Assembly: GCF_018131225.1 (NCBI RefSeq)
Contig: NZ_JAFCMM010000001.1
Span: forward strand, 1,674,001-1,738,000
Source of the DNA: Bradyrhizobium sp. U87765 SZCCT0048
GTDB taxonomy: Bacteria; Pseudomonadota; Alphaproteobacteria; Rhizobiales; Xanthobacteraceae
Reading direction: 5' to 3'
Length of the DNA: 64,000 bases
The notes under the pieces were generated by a model, which saw nothing but the letters and a program-made list of their open reading frames with translations, was not told the DNA's origin and searched no databases. Shown in pieces: positions 24,385 to 32,138 of the stretch (its first letter is position 1; each line of letters begins with the position of its first letter). The translations under genes were made by a program, and so were the position numbers.

Positions 24385-25704
24385 TCAACCCGTCGTCCGC
24401 CCCGCGAAGCGCGCCTCCATGGCGCGGCGGAACGCGACCGTCTCGTTGCTGGCGTCGAACGCCACGTCTTCCCAGCGCACGACCCCGCCATGGGCGATGT
24501 CGCTCACGAGCCTGACGCCATGAGCGAGGCCGATCGGCAGCGCGCCGACCTTGAGACTGTCGACCGCTGGCATCAGCTTGCCCCACACGGTGTAGCCACC
24601 CTCGCCGTCCAGTGTCTCGCCGGCGCGCAGCGGCCGCTTCGCCACCGCGACGACATCGCCGCGGAAATCCTGCGCCTGGCCTGTCGGCTCGCCGCGCAGC
24701 ACCGCCGACAGCACGGAGATGTTCAGCTCGAGCCCGATCAGATGATACGGCTTGTACATCGCCGCATAGCACCCGCTGGCGTCGGTCTTCAGGCCATACT
24801 GGCGGAAGCAGTCGGCGGCATAGTCGTTCGGCGCCTCGAGCACGACATAGACGCCCCAGCGCAGATCGCGGAACACGGGACGGCCATCGCGCTCGAGCGA
24901 CGACACCACCTCGACCGTGCCGGCGCGTTCGAGCACGCCGCCGGCCTCGCGCGGCCGCAACACATGCGGCAGGTCGTCGACGCCGCAGGGCGGAAATGCA
25001 AGGCCGGCCGACGGCACGTCGAGGCCGGTGGCGTTGGCGATCGCCGCCATTTCGATGGCGGACTTGGTGCCGTCGAGGAAGGAGTTGAACATCTGCGGAT
25101 TCATGCCCGCGGACTGTGCTTCGGCAGCGCTGAGGCCGTAATGCGTCCACACATCCGCCGGCGTGACATCATGATAGATCGGCAGGTACTTGGTGCCCTT
25201 GCCGGCGGCGACGACGCGAAAGCCGGTGGCGCGCGCCCAGTCGACGAGCTCGGCGGTCAGCGCCGGCTGATCGCCATAGGCCAGCGAGTAGACGACGCCG
25301 GCCCGGCGCGCCTCCTCGGCCAGCAAGGGACCAGCCAGCACGTCAGCCTCGACATTGACCATGACGATGTGCTTGCCGGCGGCAATCGCCGCGCGTGCAT
25401 GGCGGATGCCGACGGCGGGATTGCCGGTCGCCTCGATCACCACCTCGACGGCGGCATCACCGATCGCCGCAAGACCATCCTTCGTGAACGACGTCGCGGC
25501 GATGCGCTCCGCTTCCCAGCCGACGGTGCGGCAGGCATCGCGCGCGCGCTCCGGATCGAGATCGACGATGACCGTCACCTCGAGGCCCGGCGTGTGCGGC
25601 ACCTGGGCGAGGAACATGGAGCCGAACTTGCCGGCGCCGATCAGCGCAACACGGACCGGACGGCCGGCGGCGAGACGCGTGTGCAACAGACGATGGAGAT
25701 TCAT
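24385..25704 (-). CDS. NAD(P)-dependent oxidoreductase with C-terminal SAF domain (homoserine dehydrogenase-like)
   Basis: A 439-residue protein with an N-terminal Rossmann fold (RVALIGAGKFGSMFLAQV at about residues 18-35, then EVVIEATGNPAVG). A catalytic-type segment follows, and the C-terminal SAF-like part starts near VVAVAKRPLRAGETLDG. This is the architecture of the predicted homoserine dehydrogenase/SAF family (COG4091 type). Some relatives act on branched sugar acids or tetrose derivatives rather than homoserine. The ATG at 25704-25702 gives the family start. It stands alone, divergent from the riboswitch-TonB region; its reaction is unknown. Confidence 0.8.
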   Translation of the reverse strand: MNLHRLLHTRLAAGRPVRVALIGAGKFGSMFLAQVPHTPGLEVTVIVDLDPERARDACRTVGWEAERIAATSFTKDGLAAIGDAAVEVVIEATGNPAVGIRHARAAIAAGKHIVMVNVEADVLAGPLLAEEARRAGVVYSLAYGDQPALTAELVDWARATGFRVVAAGKGTKYLPIYHDVTPADVWTHYGLSAAEAQSAGMNPQMFNSFLDGTKSAIEMAAIANATGLDVPSAGLAFPPCGVDDLPHVLRPREAGGVLERAGTVEVVSSLERDGRPVFRDLRWGVYVVLEAPNDYAADCFRQYGLKTDASGCYAAMYKPYHLIGLELNISVLSAVLRGEPTGQAQDFRGDVVAVAKRPLRAGETLDGEGGYTVWGKLMPAVDSLKVGALPIGLAHGVRLVSDIAHGGVVRWEDVAFDASNETVAFRRAMEARFAGRTTG

Positions 25705-25969
25705 GGGCGTGTGGTCTTCAATTCTTGTGAGATTCTTTTTGCGAACCGACGGGTGCACAGTCGGCGCGGATGGCGCAAGCGAAGGCATGGATGCAGCCCT
25801 GAACCTACCTGCGAACCATAGGCGGGCGCCTTGGCCAGTCAACCAGCGCCACCGCAGGCGCCAGTTCATGCCAGCCGGTCGGGACAAGCGACACCGGTGA
25901 GACCTATTGCCACAGGACCACCCCCGCCTGTGCATGGCGCGCTGCCTCGATTGACCCTCCGGTCGGCAC

Positions 25970-26185
25970 TGCCTATCGTTCCCATCGACGGTTCCCCTCG
26001 GGGGATCAAAAGGGAATGCGGTGCGGGCTCGCCCTAAGCCGCGGCTGTCCCCGCAACTGTAAACGGCGAGCCTTTCGTCAGCGCGCGGCCTGAACCGCGC
26101 GCCACCCAGCCACTGAGCAGCTTCGCTCGGGAAGGCGACGACAGGCGATGACCCGTGAGCCAGGAGACCTGCCGTCAGTCGTGGT
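25970..26185 (+). promoter_or_regulatory. Cobalamin (B12) riboswitch
   Basis: The conserved cobalamin aptamer blocks occur in order. They are AAAAGGGAATGCGGTGCGG (26008-26026), GGCTGTCCCCGCAACTGTAA (26043-26062), GCCACTG (26109-26115), CTCGGGAAGGCG (26126-26137), GATGA (26147-26151) and GAGCCAGGAGACCTGCC (26157-26173). The B12-box-type block and the final AGCCAGGAGACCTGCC are diagnostic. Outer stem limits are approximate. High adenosyl- or methylcobalamin should reduce downstream expression. The next gene on this strand is the TonB receptor, about 460 nt further on. Confidence 0.93.
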
Positions 26186-26262
26186 CACACGCGAGCACAT
26201 CGGGCGGGGCGTCCTGGTGGAGGTCGATCCGTCGCGCTCACGCGTTCGGGCCGTCTTGCGTT

Positions 26263-26307
26263 CGCGGTGACGTGCCACGTTACCGCGAGTCGCCGACTCA
26301 TGATTTT
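26263..26307 (+). terminator. Stem-loop after the riboswitch, possible expression platform
   Basis: CGCGGTGACGT (26263-26273) pairs with ACGTTACCGCG (26277-26287), an 11-bp stem with one G-U pair in RNA. GAGTC-gcc-GACTC (26287-26299) and a TTTT (26304-26307) follow. This could terminate transcription in the B12-bound state. The T-run is displaced from the long stem, so this is moderate evidence. Confidence 0.45.
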
Positions 26308-26416
26308 CCCCACGTACGTCTCGCTCATTGCCAGGGCGTCAGCCGTCTGCCGGACCCGTTCTGCGGCGAGGCAACGACTTCATTCCGCCAGCAGCGCCTT
26401 GCGTTCCGCTCTACCT

Positions 26417-26442
26417 ATATGTAATGTTATAACATTACATAT
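26417..26442. promoter_or_regulatory. 26-bp perfect palindrome, Zur-box-like
   Basis: The half-site ATATGTAATGTTA (26417-26429) is followed directly by its exact complement (26430-26442). The core ATGTTATAACAT matches the zinc-uptake-regulator (Zur) boxes described for alphaproteobacteria. A -10-like TATAAC (26428-26433) lies within it, so a bound repressor would block this promoter. It sits about 200 bp upstream of the TonB receptor start and downstream of the riboswitch. Confidence 0.75.
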
Positions 26443-26643
26443 TCAAAATAGCGGAGTTGCGATGATGCCCTGTGAACGCCCCCGACGGCGTCGCGCAAAC
26501 CGGTCACGACCGGCCGCCGTCGCGCGCATGCACAGCCCCACGGGTGCAGCCGCGAGGCCCGGCCGGCCGCCAACCATCGCTGAAGCGCCCGGCATCAGCC
26601 ACCGCCCCATCATCCTCTCCCTATTCCGAGCCCATTGATCATC

Positions 26644-28920
26644 ATGCGACTTCCCTCCCACGCCGCATCGCGCCGGCGCGCCACCCTGCTCTGCTCCGTC
26701 GCCACGGCACTGCTGCTGCCCGCCGACGCCTTCAGCCAGACTGCACAGCCGGCAGGACGGCTCGACGCCATCGAGGTGTCGCCGACCGCTCAGCCCAAGC
26801 CGAAGCGCGCCACCGGCAAGCGCGCGGAGCGCGCCGGGCGCGCACGCCCCAGGTCCGCGGCAACCGCTGCCGCGACGAACGCACCGGCCGGCGCCACGCC
26901 GGCAGTCGCGGCGCCGACCGCGCTGCATCTCACCGCGCCATCGACCACCGGCAGCCGCCTCGGCCTCACGCCGTTGCAGACGCCCGCCAGCGTCGAAGTG
27001 ATCAGCGCCGACACCATCGCCGCCCGTGGCCAGCACACCGTGCTCGACGCCGTGACCCAGAACGCGGCGGGCTTCACCGCCAATCCGGCGCCGGGCAATG
27101 GCGGCCTGTCGTTCTCGACCCGCGGCTTCTCCGGCAGCAACTCGGTGATGACGCTGTATGACGGCACGCGCTTCTATGTCGGCTCCGGTACCGTGACGTT
27201 CCCGTTCGACACATGGTCGGCCCAGCAGATCGAGGTGATGCGCGGGCCGGCGTCGGTGATGTACGGCGAAGGCGCGATCGGCGGCATCGTCAACGTTGTG
27301 CCGAAGAAGCCGATCACCACCGCACACAACGAGGCTGAAATCTCGCTCGACACCAACATGACGCGCCGGCTCGCGGTCGACAGCGGCGGGCCGATCAATC
27401 CCAACGTCTCCTACCGCGTCACCGCTGCCGGCAACATGTCCGACGGCTGGGTCGAGCGTGACAAGACCTCCAATGTCGCCTTCTCCGCCGCAGTGAAGGT
27501 GCAGGCCGCCGACAACCTCGCCTTCACACTGTCGAACGACTACGGCGACCGCAGCCCGTCACGCTATTTCGGCACACCGCTGATCAACGGCGCCATCGAC
27601 CCGGCGCTGCGCTTCCAGAACTACAACACCTGGGACAGCCAGATCCGCTACAAGGACAACTGGACGCAGTTCAAGACCGAGTGGGATGTCGCCGACGGCG
27701 TGTCGGTGCGCAACACCACCTATTATCTGGTCAGCAATCGGCACTGGCGCGACATCGAGGCCTATACGTTCAATCCGGCGACCGGCCTCGTCGGCCGCAA
27801 CAACTACATCGAGATCTTCCACGACCAGAAGCAGCTCGGCACCCGCACCGATGTGACGCTGCGCGGCCATATCTTCGGCATCAGGAACGAGTTCGTCGCC
27901 GGCTTCGACGTCAACCAGATCAACTTCGCCCACATCAACAATTCGCCCTACGCCGGCCAGACCTACGTGCCGCCGTTCAACTACGATCCCGGTCTGTTTT
28001 CGGCGACCACCAGCCCGACCACGCCGGGCTTCCACTCGGTCACCAATCAGTATGCGCTGTTCGCCGAGGATCGCCTGATCCTCACCGACCAGCTCGCGCT
28101 GGTCGGCGGCGTGCGGCTCGACCGGCCGACAATCAGCCGGACTGACGACCGCGTCGCCGCCAACAGCTTCGAGACCTCGCTGTCCGGTACCAGCTGGCGC
28201 GCGGGCGCCGTCTATACTCCGATCGACAATCTGGCGTTCTACGGCCAGTACGCCACTGCGGTCGATCCGGTCGGCAACCTGATCACACTCAACACCAGCC
28301 AGAAGAACTTCCAGCTGGCCACCGGCCGCCAGGTCGAGGTCGGGGTCAAGCAGTCGTTCTGGGGCGGCCGCGGCGAGTGGACGCTTGCCGCCTACGACAT
28401 CGTCAAGAACAATCTGCTGACGCCCGATCCCAACAACATCGCAGGCCCCTCGCTGCAGGTCGGCCAGCAATCGTCGCGCGGCATCGAGGCAAGCCTCGGG
28501 CTCGCCCTGAACGACGCCTGGCGGGTCGACGCCAATATCGCGCTGCTGCGCGCCAAGTATGACAGCTTTTCCGCCGTCGCCGGCGGCAAGCTGGTCAGCT
28601 ATGCCGGCAACGTGCCGATCAACGTGCCGCAGCAGGTCGGCAATGCCTGGGTGACCTGGAACTTGGCGCCGAACTGGTCGGCGAACGCCGGCGTGCAGGT
28701 GGTCGGCGCGATGTACACCGACGCTGCCAACACACTGCAGCGGCCGTCTTACGCGCTGGTCAATGCCGGCCTGCGCTGGACGCCGGATGCGCGCACCACG
28801 GTGGCGCTGCGCATCTACAACATCTTCGACAAGGTCTACGCGGTATCGGCGCCCTACAACGGCCAGTGGTTGCTCGGCATGCCGCGCACCGCCGAGCTGT
28901 CGGTCAACGTCAAGTTCTGA
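26644..28920 (+). CDS. TonB-dependent outer-membrane receptor (siderophore/metallophore type)
   Basis: A 758-residue receptor. It has a signal peptide (residues 1 to about 32, RRRATLLCSVATALLLPADA core) and a possible TonB box in LDAIEVSPTAQ. A Lys/Arg/Ala-rich linker follows, then a plug domain starting TPLQTPASVEVISADTIAARG with IEVMRGPASVMYGEGAIGG, and a 22-strand-type barrel ending in VNVKF. The plug resembles FhuA/FpvA-class siderophore receptors rather than BtuB. The ATG at 26644 is preferred to a TTG at 26635. It is followed after 33 bp by a PepSY membrane protein. The Zur-like box and B12 riboswitch upstream suggest uptake of a zinc- or cobalt-bearing ligand (inference). Confidence 0.92.
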   Translation: MRLPSHAASRRRATLLCSVATALLLPADAFSQTAQPAGRLDAIEVSPTAQPKPKRATGKRAERAGRARPRSAATAAATNAPAGATPAVAAPTALHLTAPSTTGSRLGLTPLQTPASVEVISADTIAARGQHTVLDAVTQNAAGFTANPAPGNGGLSFSTRGFSGSNSVMTLYDGTRFYVGSGTVTFPFDTWSAQQIEVMRGPASVMYGEGAIGGIVNVVPKKPITTAHNEAEISLDTNMTRRLAVDSGGPINPNVSYRVTAAGNMSDGWVERDKTSNVAFSAAVKVQAADNLAFTLSNDYGDRSPSRYFGTPLINGAIDPALRFQNYNTWDSQIRYKDNWTQFKTEWDVADGVSVRNTTYYLVSNRHWRDIEAYTFNPATGLVGRNNYIEIFHDQKQLGTRTDVTLRGHIFGIRNEFVAGFDVNQINFAHINNSPYAGQTYVPPFNYDPGLFSATTSPTTPGFHSVTNQYALFAEDRLILTDQLALVGGVRLDRPTISRTDDRVAANSFETSLSGTSWRAGAVYTPIDNLAFYGQYATAVDPVGNLITLNTSQKNFQLATGRQVEVGVKQSFWGGRGEWTLAAYDIVKNNLLTPDPNNIAGPSLQVGQQSSRGIEASLGLALNDAWRVDANIALLRAKYDSFSAVAGGKLVSYAGNVPINVPQQVGNAWVTWNLAPNWSANAGVQVVGAMYTDAANTLQRPSYALVNAGLRWTPDARTTVALRIYNIFDKVYAVSAPYNGQWLLGMPRTAELSVNVKF

Positions 28921-28922
28921 CG

Positions 28923-28965
28923 ATGAGCCTGCCCTTGATGAGCCTGCCCTGAGATGAGCCTGCGG
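28923..28965 (+). repeat. Triplicated start region ATGAGCCTG before the PepSY gene
   Basis: ATGAGCCTG occurs at 28923, 28938 and 28954. The first two copies form a nine-codon frame (MSLPLMSLP) ending in TGA just before the third, which is the PepSY start. This looks like a small tandem duplication. It could create a translation-coupling mini-ORF. Confidence 0.5.
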
Positions 28966-30399
28966 ATCACACGACACGCCAGGCGCTGGCTCTACATCAT
29001 CCATCGCTGGATCGGCATCGCCACATGCCTGCTGTTCGCCATGTGGTTCGTGTCCGGCGTGGTGATGATGTATGTCGCGTTTCCACAGCTCACCGACACG
29101 GAGCGCTGGACGGCACTGCCGCCCATCGCCTGGGACAAGGTGCTGGTGACGCCGGACCGCGCCATGACACTCGCCGGCGTCACGGCCTATCCGCGCGAGC
29201 TGCGGCTCGCGATGATGGACAGGATGCCGGTGTACCGCATCACCGGCTGGGACGGCCATCGCGCGACAATCGCGGCGACCGACGGTCGATCGATCGGCAG
29301 TATCACCGCCGATCACGCCGAAGCGATCGCGGCCCATCATCCGGCCGCGACGCGACCACAGGTGATCGGGACCGTCACGCGCGACCAGTGGAGCGTGACC
29401 GCGCGCTACGATCCATTGCGGCCGCTGTTCCTGGTGATGCTCGGCGACGCCGACGGCACCGAGCTCTACATCTCCGAACGCACCGGCGAGATCGCGCTCG
29501 ACACCACGCGGCACGAGCGCGTCTGGAACTGGCTGGGTTCGATCCCGCACTGGATCTATCCCACCGTGCTGCGCAAGGACGGCGCGACCTGGCGGCAGGT
29601 GGTGCTGTGGATCTCCGGTTTCTGCATCGTCGTCGCGGTCACCGGCTTCTGGATCGGCGTGCTGCGGCTGCGCCTGCGCAAACGCTCCGCCCGCGGGCAT
29701 GTGACGCCCTATCGCGGCTGGATGGCGTGGCATCACGTCGCCGGCCTGATCGGCGGCGTCTTCGTGTTCACCTGGATGGTCAGCGGCTGGCTGTCGCTCA
29801 ATCCGCTGGACCTGTTCGCCGGCCGTGCCGTCGGCCGCGACATGGCCGTGCGCTACGCCGGCGAAAGTGCGCCCCGGATCGCCGACGCGGTGGCGCGGCC
29901 GCAGGTCCCGGCGGTCGAGGCGCGTTACGTCTGGCTCGGCGGACGGGCGCTGATGCTGCTCGCCGATCACGCGGGGCACATCACCACCGCCGATCCCGCG
30001 AGCGGCGCACCGCTGACGCTGACCCAGGATGACATCGCCGCGGCCGCGCGCCGCCTGCTGCCCGACGCCACGGTCACGCTGCGGCAACAACTGACACAGC
30101 CGGACTGGTACTGGTACTCGCACCACCAGGAACGGCTGCTGCCGATCCTGCGCATCGGCTTCGACGATGCCGCGCACAGCTGGTTTCACATCTCGCCGAC
30201 CACCGGCGAGATCCTGGGCCGCAGTGATGACAGCCGCCGCGCCTATCGCTGGTGGTTCAACGCGCTGCACAGCATCGACCTGCTGCCGCTGCTGGCCTCC
30301 CGGCCGGCCTGGGACATCGTGGTGTGGCTGCTGTCGCTGATCGGCCTCATCGTCTCGCTCAGCGGCGTCGTCGTGGGATGGCGGCGGTTGATGCGCTGA
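28954..30399 (+). CDS. PepSY-associated transmembrane protein
   Basis: A 481-residue inner-membrane protein. The first membrane segment follows RWLYIIHRWIGIATCLLFAM. Others are at about residues 212-235 (LWISGFCIVVAVTGFWIGVL), 262-285 (HHVAGLIGGVFVFTWMVSGW) and the C-terminus (VVWLLSLIGLIVSLSGVVVG). Periplasmic PepSY-type repeats lie between. Conserved His residues near the membrane (IHRW, WHHVAG, LHSIDLL) fit haem- or metal-linked reductase-like roles proposed for partners of TonB receptors. It probably forms one transcript with the receptor 33 bp upstream and may process or reduce the imported metal complex. The exact function is unknown. Confidence 0.85.
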   Translation: MSLRITRHARRWLYIIHRWIGIATCLLFAMWFVSGVVMMYVAFPQLTDTERWTALPPIAWDKVLVTPDRAMTLAGVTAYPRELRLAMMDRMPVYRITGWDGHRATIAATDGRSIGSITADHAEAIAAHHPAATRPQVIGTVTRDQWSVTARYDPLRPLFLVMLGDADGTELYISERTGEIALDTTRHERVWNWLGSIPHWIYPTVLRKDGATWRQVVLWISGFCIVVAVTGFWIGVLRLRLRKRSARGHVTPYRGWMAWHHVAGLIGGVFVFTWMVSGWLSLNPLDLFAGRAVGRDMAVRYAGESAPRIADAVARPQVPAVEARYVWLGGRALMLLADHAGHITTADPASGAPLTLTQDDIAAAARRLLPDATVTLRQQLTQPDWYWYSHHQERLLPILRIGFDDAAHSWFHISPTTGEILGRSDDSRRAYRWWFNALHSIDLLPLLASRPAWDIVVWLLSLIGLIVSLSGVVVGWRRLMR

Positions 30400-30510
30400 G
30401 GAACGCCGGCACGCGGCAGGCACCATGTGCATGCGGCCAGCGCATGCGCAGGCCTGCTGGAGCTCCCCTGAGCACGGCAACATGCGGGACGCCACAACGA
30501 AGGCCCGGGG

Positions 30511-30555
30511 CCTCATCCTTCGAGACGCCTGCTGCGCAGGCTTCTCAGGATGAGG
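30511..30555. repeat. REP-like palindromic repeat
   Basis: A 45-bp unit with ends CCTCATCC...GGATGAGG and inner GCCTGC-tgc-GCAGGC. It lies between the convergent PepSY and SnoaL-like genes and is the last copy of this family seen in the window. Confidence 0.8.
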
Positions 30556-30623
30556 GGATGGAGCATGCGCAACAGCAACGTGGCATCATATGGTGACACG
30601 AAGCATGCCGCGGGTGAGAGAAC

Positions 30624-31211
30624 TCACCCCAGCCAGGCGAGGCCCTCGGCGTACAGCTTCTCGACCTCCGGCCCCTTGAGGCCGGGCATGTCACGCTTCA
30701 CGCGATAGCCGATCTCCTCCTGGATATAGGCGAGATGGCGGTAGCCGACCGGGAATTGCCTGAGCTTGTCCTGGTCGAGCTTGAGCACCGCGGCGGGATC
30801 GACCGGATCGAGGCGATCCTTTTCGTAGATCGGCTGGCGGCGCACCACGCCCCACTTGCCATGGCGCTTTTCGAGGAAGTCGTAGAACCGCCCCGTGCAG
30901 ACGACGTCGCACTCGACGCCATGGACCGGGCCGCGCTGCGAGATGGTCATCTTGGTCTGCGCGACGGCGCGGTAGGCGGACAGGTCGACAGTCATGCCGC
31001 CGAGGAAGTGCAGGATGCTGACGCCCTTGTCCCAGCCCTCCTTGCTGACACGGATGAACTCGGAGGCCGGGCCCTGAAACCAGGTCGCCGACATCCAGCC
31101 GTCCTCATGCCACACCGTGGCAAAGCGATCCCACAGGCCGGCGTCACGCCACAGCGCCCAGTTCTCGATCAATTCCTGAATTGCGGTCCGGTCGGCAGTT
31201 TCGTCGCTCAT
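30624..31211 (-). CDS. SnoaL/NTF2-like protein
   Basis: A 195-residue protein of the NTF2/SnoaL fold. It starts with AIQELIENWALWRDAGLWDRF and a Trp-rich segment (VWHEDGWMSATWFQGPASEF), followed by CTGRFYDFLEKRHGKWGVVRR. This family includes cyclases, ketosteroid-isomerase-like enzymes and small subunits of aromatic-ring dioxygenases. A C-terminal extension beyond the usual roughly 140 residues is present. It is divergent from an iclR gene with a perfect palindrome between, so it is likely that regulator's target. The reaction is not assigned. Confidence 0.75.
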   Translation of the reverse strand: MSDETADRTAIQELIENWALWRDAGLWDRFATVWHEDGWMSATWFQGPASEFIRVSKEGWDKGVSILHFLGGMTVDLSAYRAVAQTKMTISQRGPVHGVECDVVCTGRFYDFLEKRHGKWGVVRRQPIYEKDRLDPVDPAAVLKLDQDKLRQFPVGYRHLAYIQEEIGYRVKRDMPGLKGPEVEKLYAEGLAWLG

Positions 31212-31272
31212 GCAGGCCTCTTGTCGCCGCGCGGCCGGATGTGCCGGCCACAGTGTCGAAAAGTCACGGGGT

Positions 31273-31292
31273 TAGTTTACATTTGTAAACTA
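31273..31292. promoter_or_regulatory. Perfect 20-bp palindrome, probable IclR operator
   Basis: TAGTTTACA-TT-TGTAAACTA has perfect 9-bp arms. It lies in the divergent gap between the SnoaL-like gene and the second iclR gene. The size and position fit an IclR-family operator; the sequence differs from the TGCGAAA-type sites at 17-23 kb. Confidence 0.7.
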
Positions 31293-31364
31293 GTACTAAT
31301 TATGGAACTATGATAAGCAGCCGTCAAGCTACCCTCCATCCCCGTGTGAGAACCGGTTGCCGTG

Positions 31365-32132
31365 ATGAAACTGAATCCTGCCGCGTCGGTGAAATCCGCG
31401 GACCGAGCCTTCGACATTCTGGAGTACGTCGCCGACGCCAACGAGCCGCCGTCGTTCTCGCGGATGCTGACGGACCTGCGCATTCCACGCAGCAGCCTGT
31501 TTCACCTGCTGAACAACCTGCTGGCGCGCGGCTATCTGCAGCAGGACGAAATCACCGATCGCTACCGCGTTGGCGATCAGGTTCGCCTGCTCGTGCACAA
31601 GGTGTCACCGCCACCGCTCGCGACCATCGCGATGCCATTCCTCAAGCGCCTCACCGCCGAGCTCAACGAAACCTCCGGCTTCTACGTGCGCATCGGCAAT
31701 GTCATGGAGGCACTGGCCTCCGCCGCTTCGAGCCAGGCGCTGACCTACACCATGAAGGTTGGCGAGCGGGCGCCGCTCTACGCGGTGTCGAGCGGCAAGA
31801 TCGTGCTGTCGCGCATGCCAGCGGCCGAGTTCGACGATTACCTGCGCGGCCTGACCTTCGAGACCATCACGCCGGTGACCATCACCACCACCGACGCCCT
31901 GCGCAACGAGCTGCCGGCCGTGCAGCAGAGCGGCTTTGCCTACTCGCGCGAAGAGTTCACCACAGGAATCACCGGCATGGCGACCGCCGTCACTCATGAG
32001 GGCCGTTTCTTCGGCGCGCTCAATCTCGCGGTGCCGACGGTGCGCTTCACCGACGAACGTCATGCCCTGTTCCGCCGCCAATTGCCGACCGCGGCAGCCG
32101 CGCTCGGCCAGGCGATCGCCGCACGAATGTAG
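31365..32132 (+). CDS. IclR-family transcriptional regulator
   Basis: A 255-residue regulator of normal family length. The N-terminal winged helix is SADRAFDILEYVADANEPPS followed by IPRSSLFHLLNNLLARGYL. The effector domain carries TMKVGERAPLYAVSSGKIVL and GITGMATAVTHEGRFFGALN. The ATG at 31365 directly follows a GTG at 31362, and either could start it. It is divergent from the SnoaL-like gene and convergent with the alpha/beta-hydrolase that closes the PHA-like operon. Control of the SnoaL gene is likely; control of more distant genes is unproven. Confidence 0.9.
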   Translation: MKLNPAASVKSADRAFDILEYVADANEPPSFSRMLTDLRIPRSSLFHLLNNLLARGYLQQDEITDRYRVGDQVRLLVHKVSPPPLATIAMPFLKRLTAELNETSGFYVRIGNVMEALASAASSQALTYTMKVGERAPLYAVSSGKIVLSRMPAAEFDDYLRGLTFETITPVTITTTDALRNELPAVQQSGFAYSREEFTTGITGMATAVTHEGRFFGALNLAVPTVRFTDERHALFRRQLPTAAAALGQAIAARM

Positions 32133-32138
32133 CCGGTA

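Larger units (their letters stand above)
25705..26634. other. 930-bp non-coding leader region
   Basis: No convincing gene lies here. It holds the presumed promoter of the SAF-domain gene at the left, a cobalamin riboswitch, a strong hairpin, a 26-bp Zur-like palindrome and about 200 nt of further leader before the TonB receptor. The short open frames inside overlap the riboswitch core or have atypical composition. Confidence 0.7.

Noticed and set aside
26148..26270. A 40-codon ATG frame beginning in the riboswitch core and ending at the stem-loop
   Set aside because: Its start lies inside conserved aptamer bases, so the sequence is constrained by RNA structure. No ribosome site or homologue is recognisable.
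26155..26424. An 89-codon frame across the riboswitch and leader
   Set aside because: It overlaps the aptamer and hairpin, and has no recognisable domain and biased composition.
27559..30516. A 985-codon open frame antisense to the TonB receptor and PepSY genes
   Set aside because: It is the antisense shadow of two well-supported genes in GC-rich DNA. Its product is Arg/Ala/Val/Asp-rich low-complexity sequence with no family motif.
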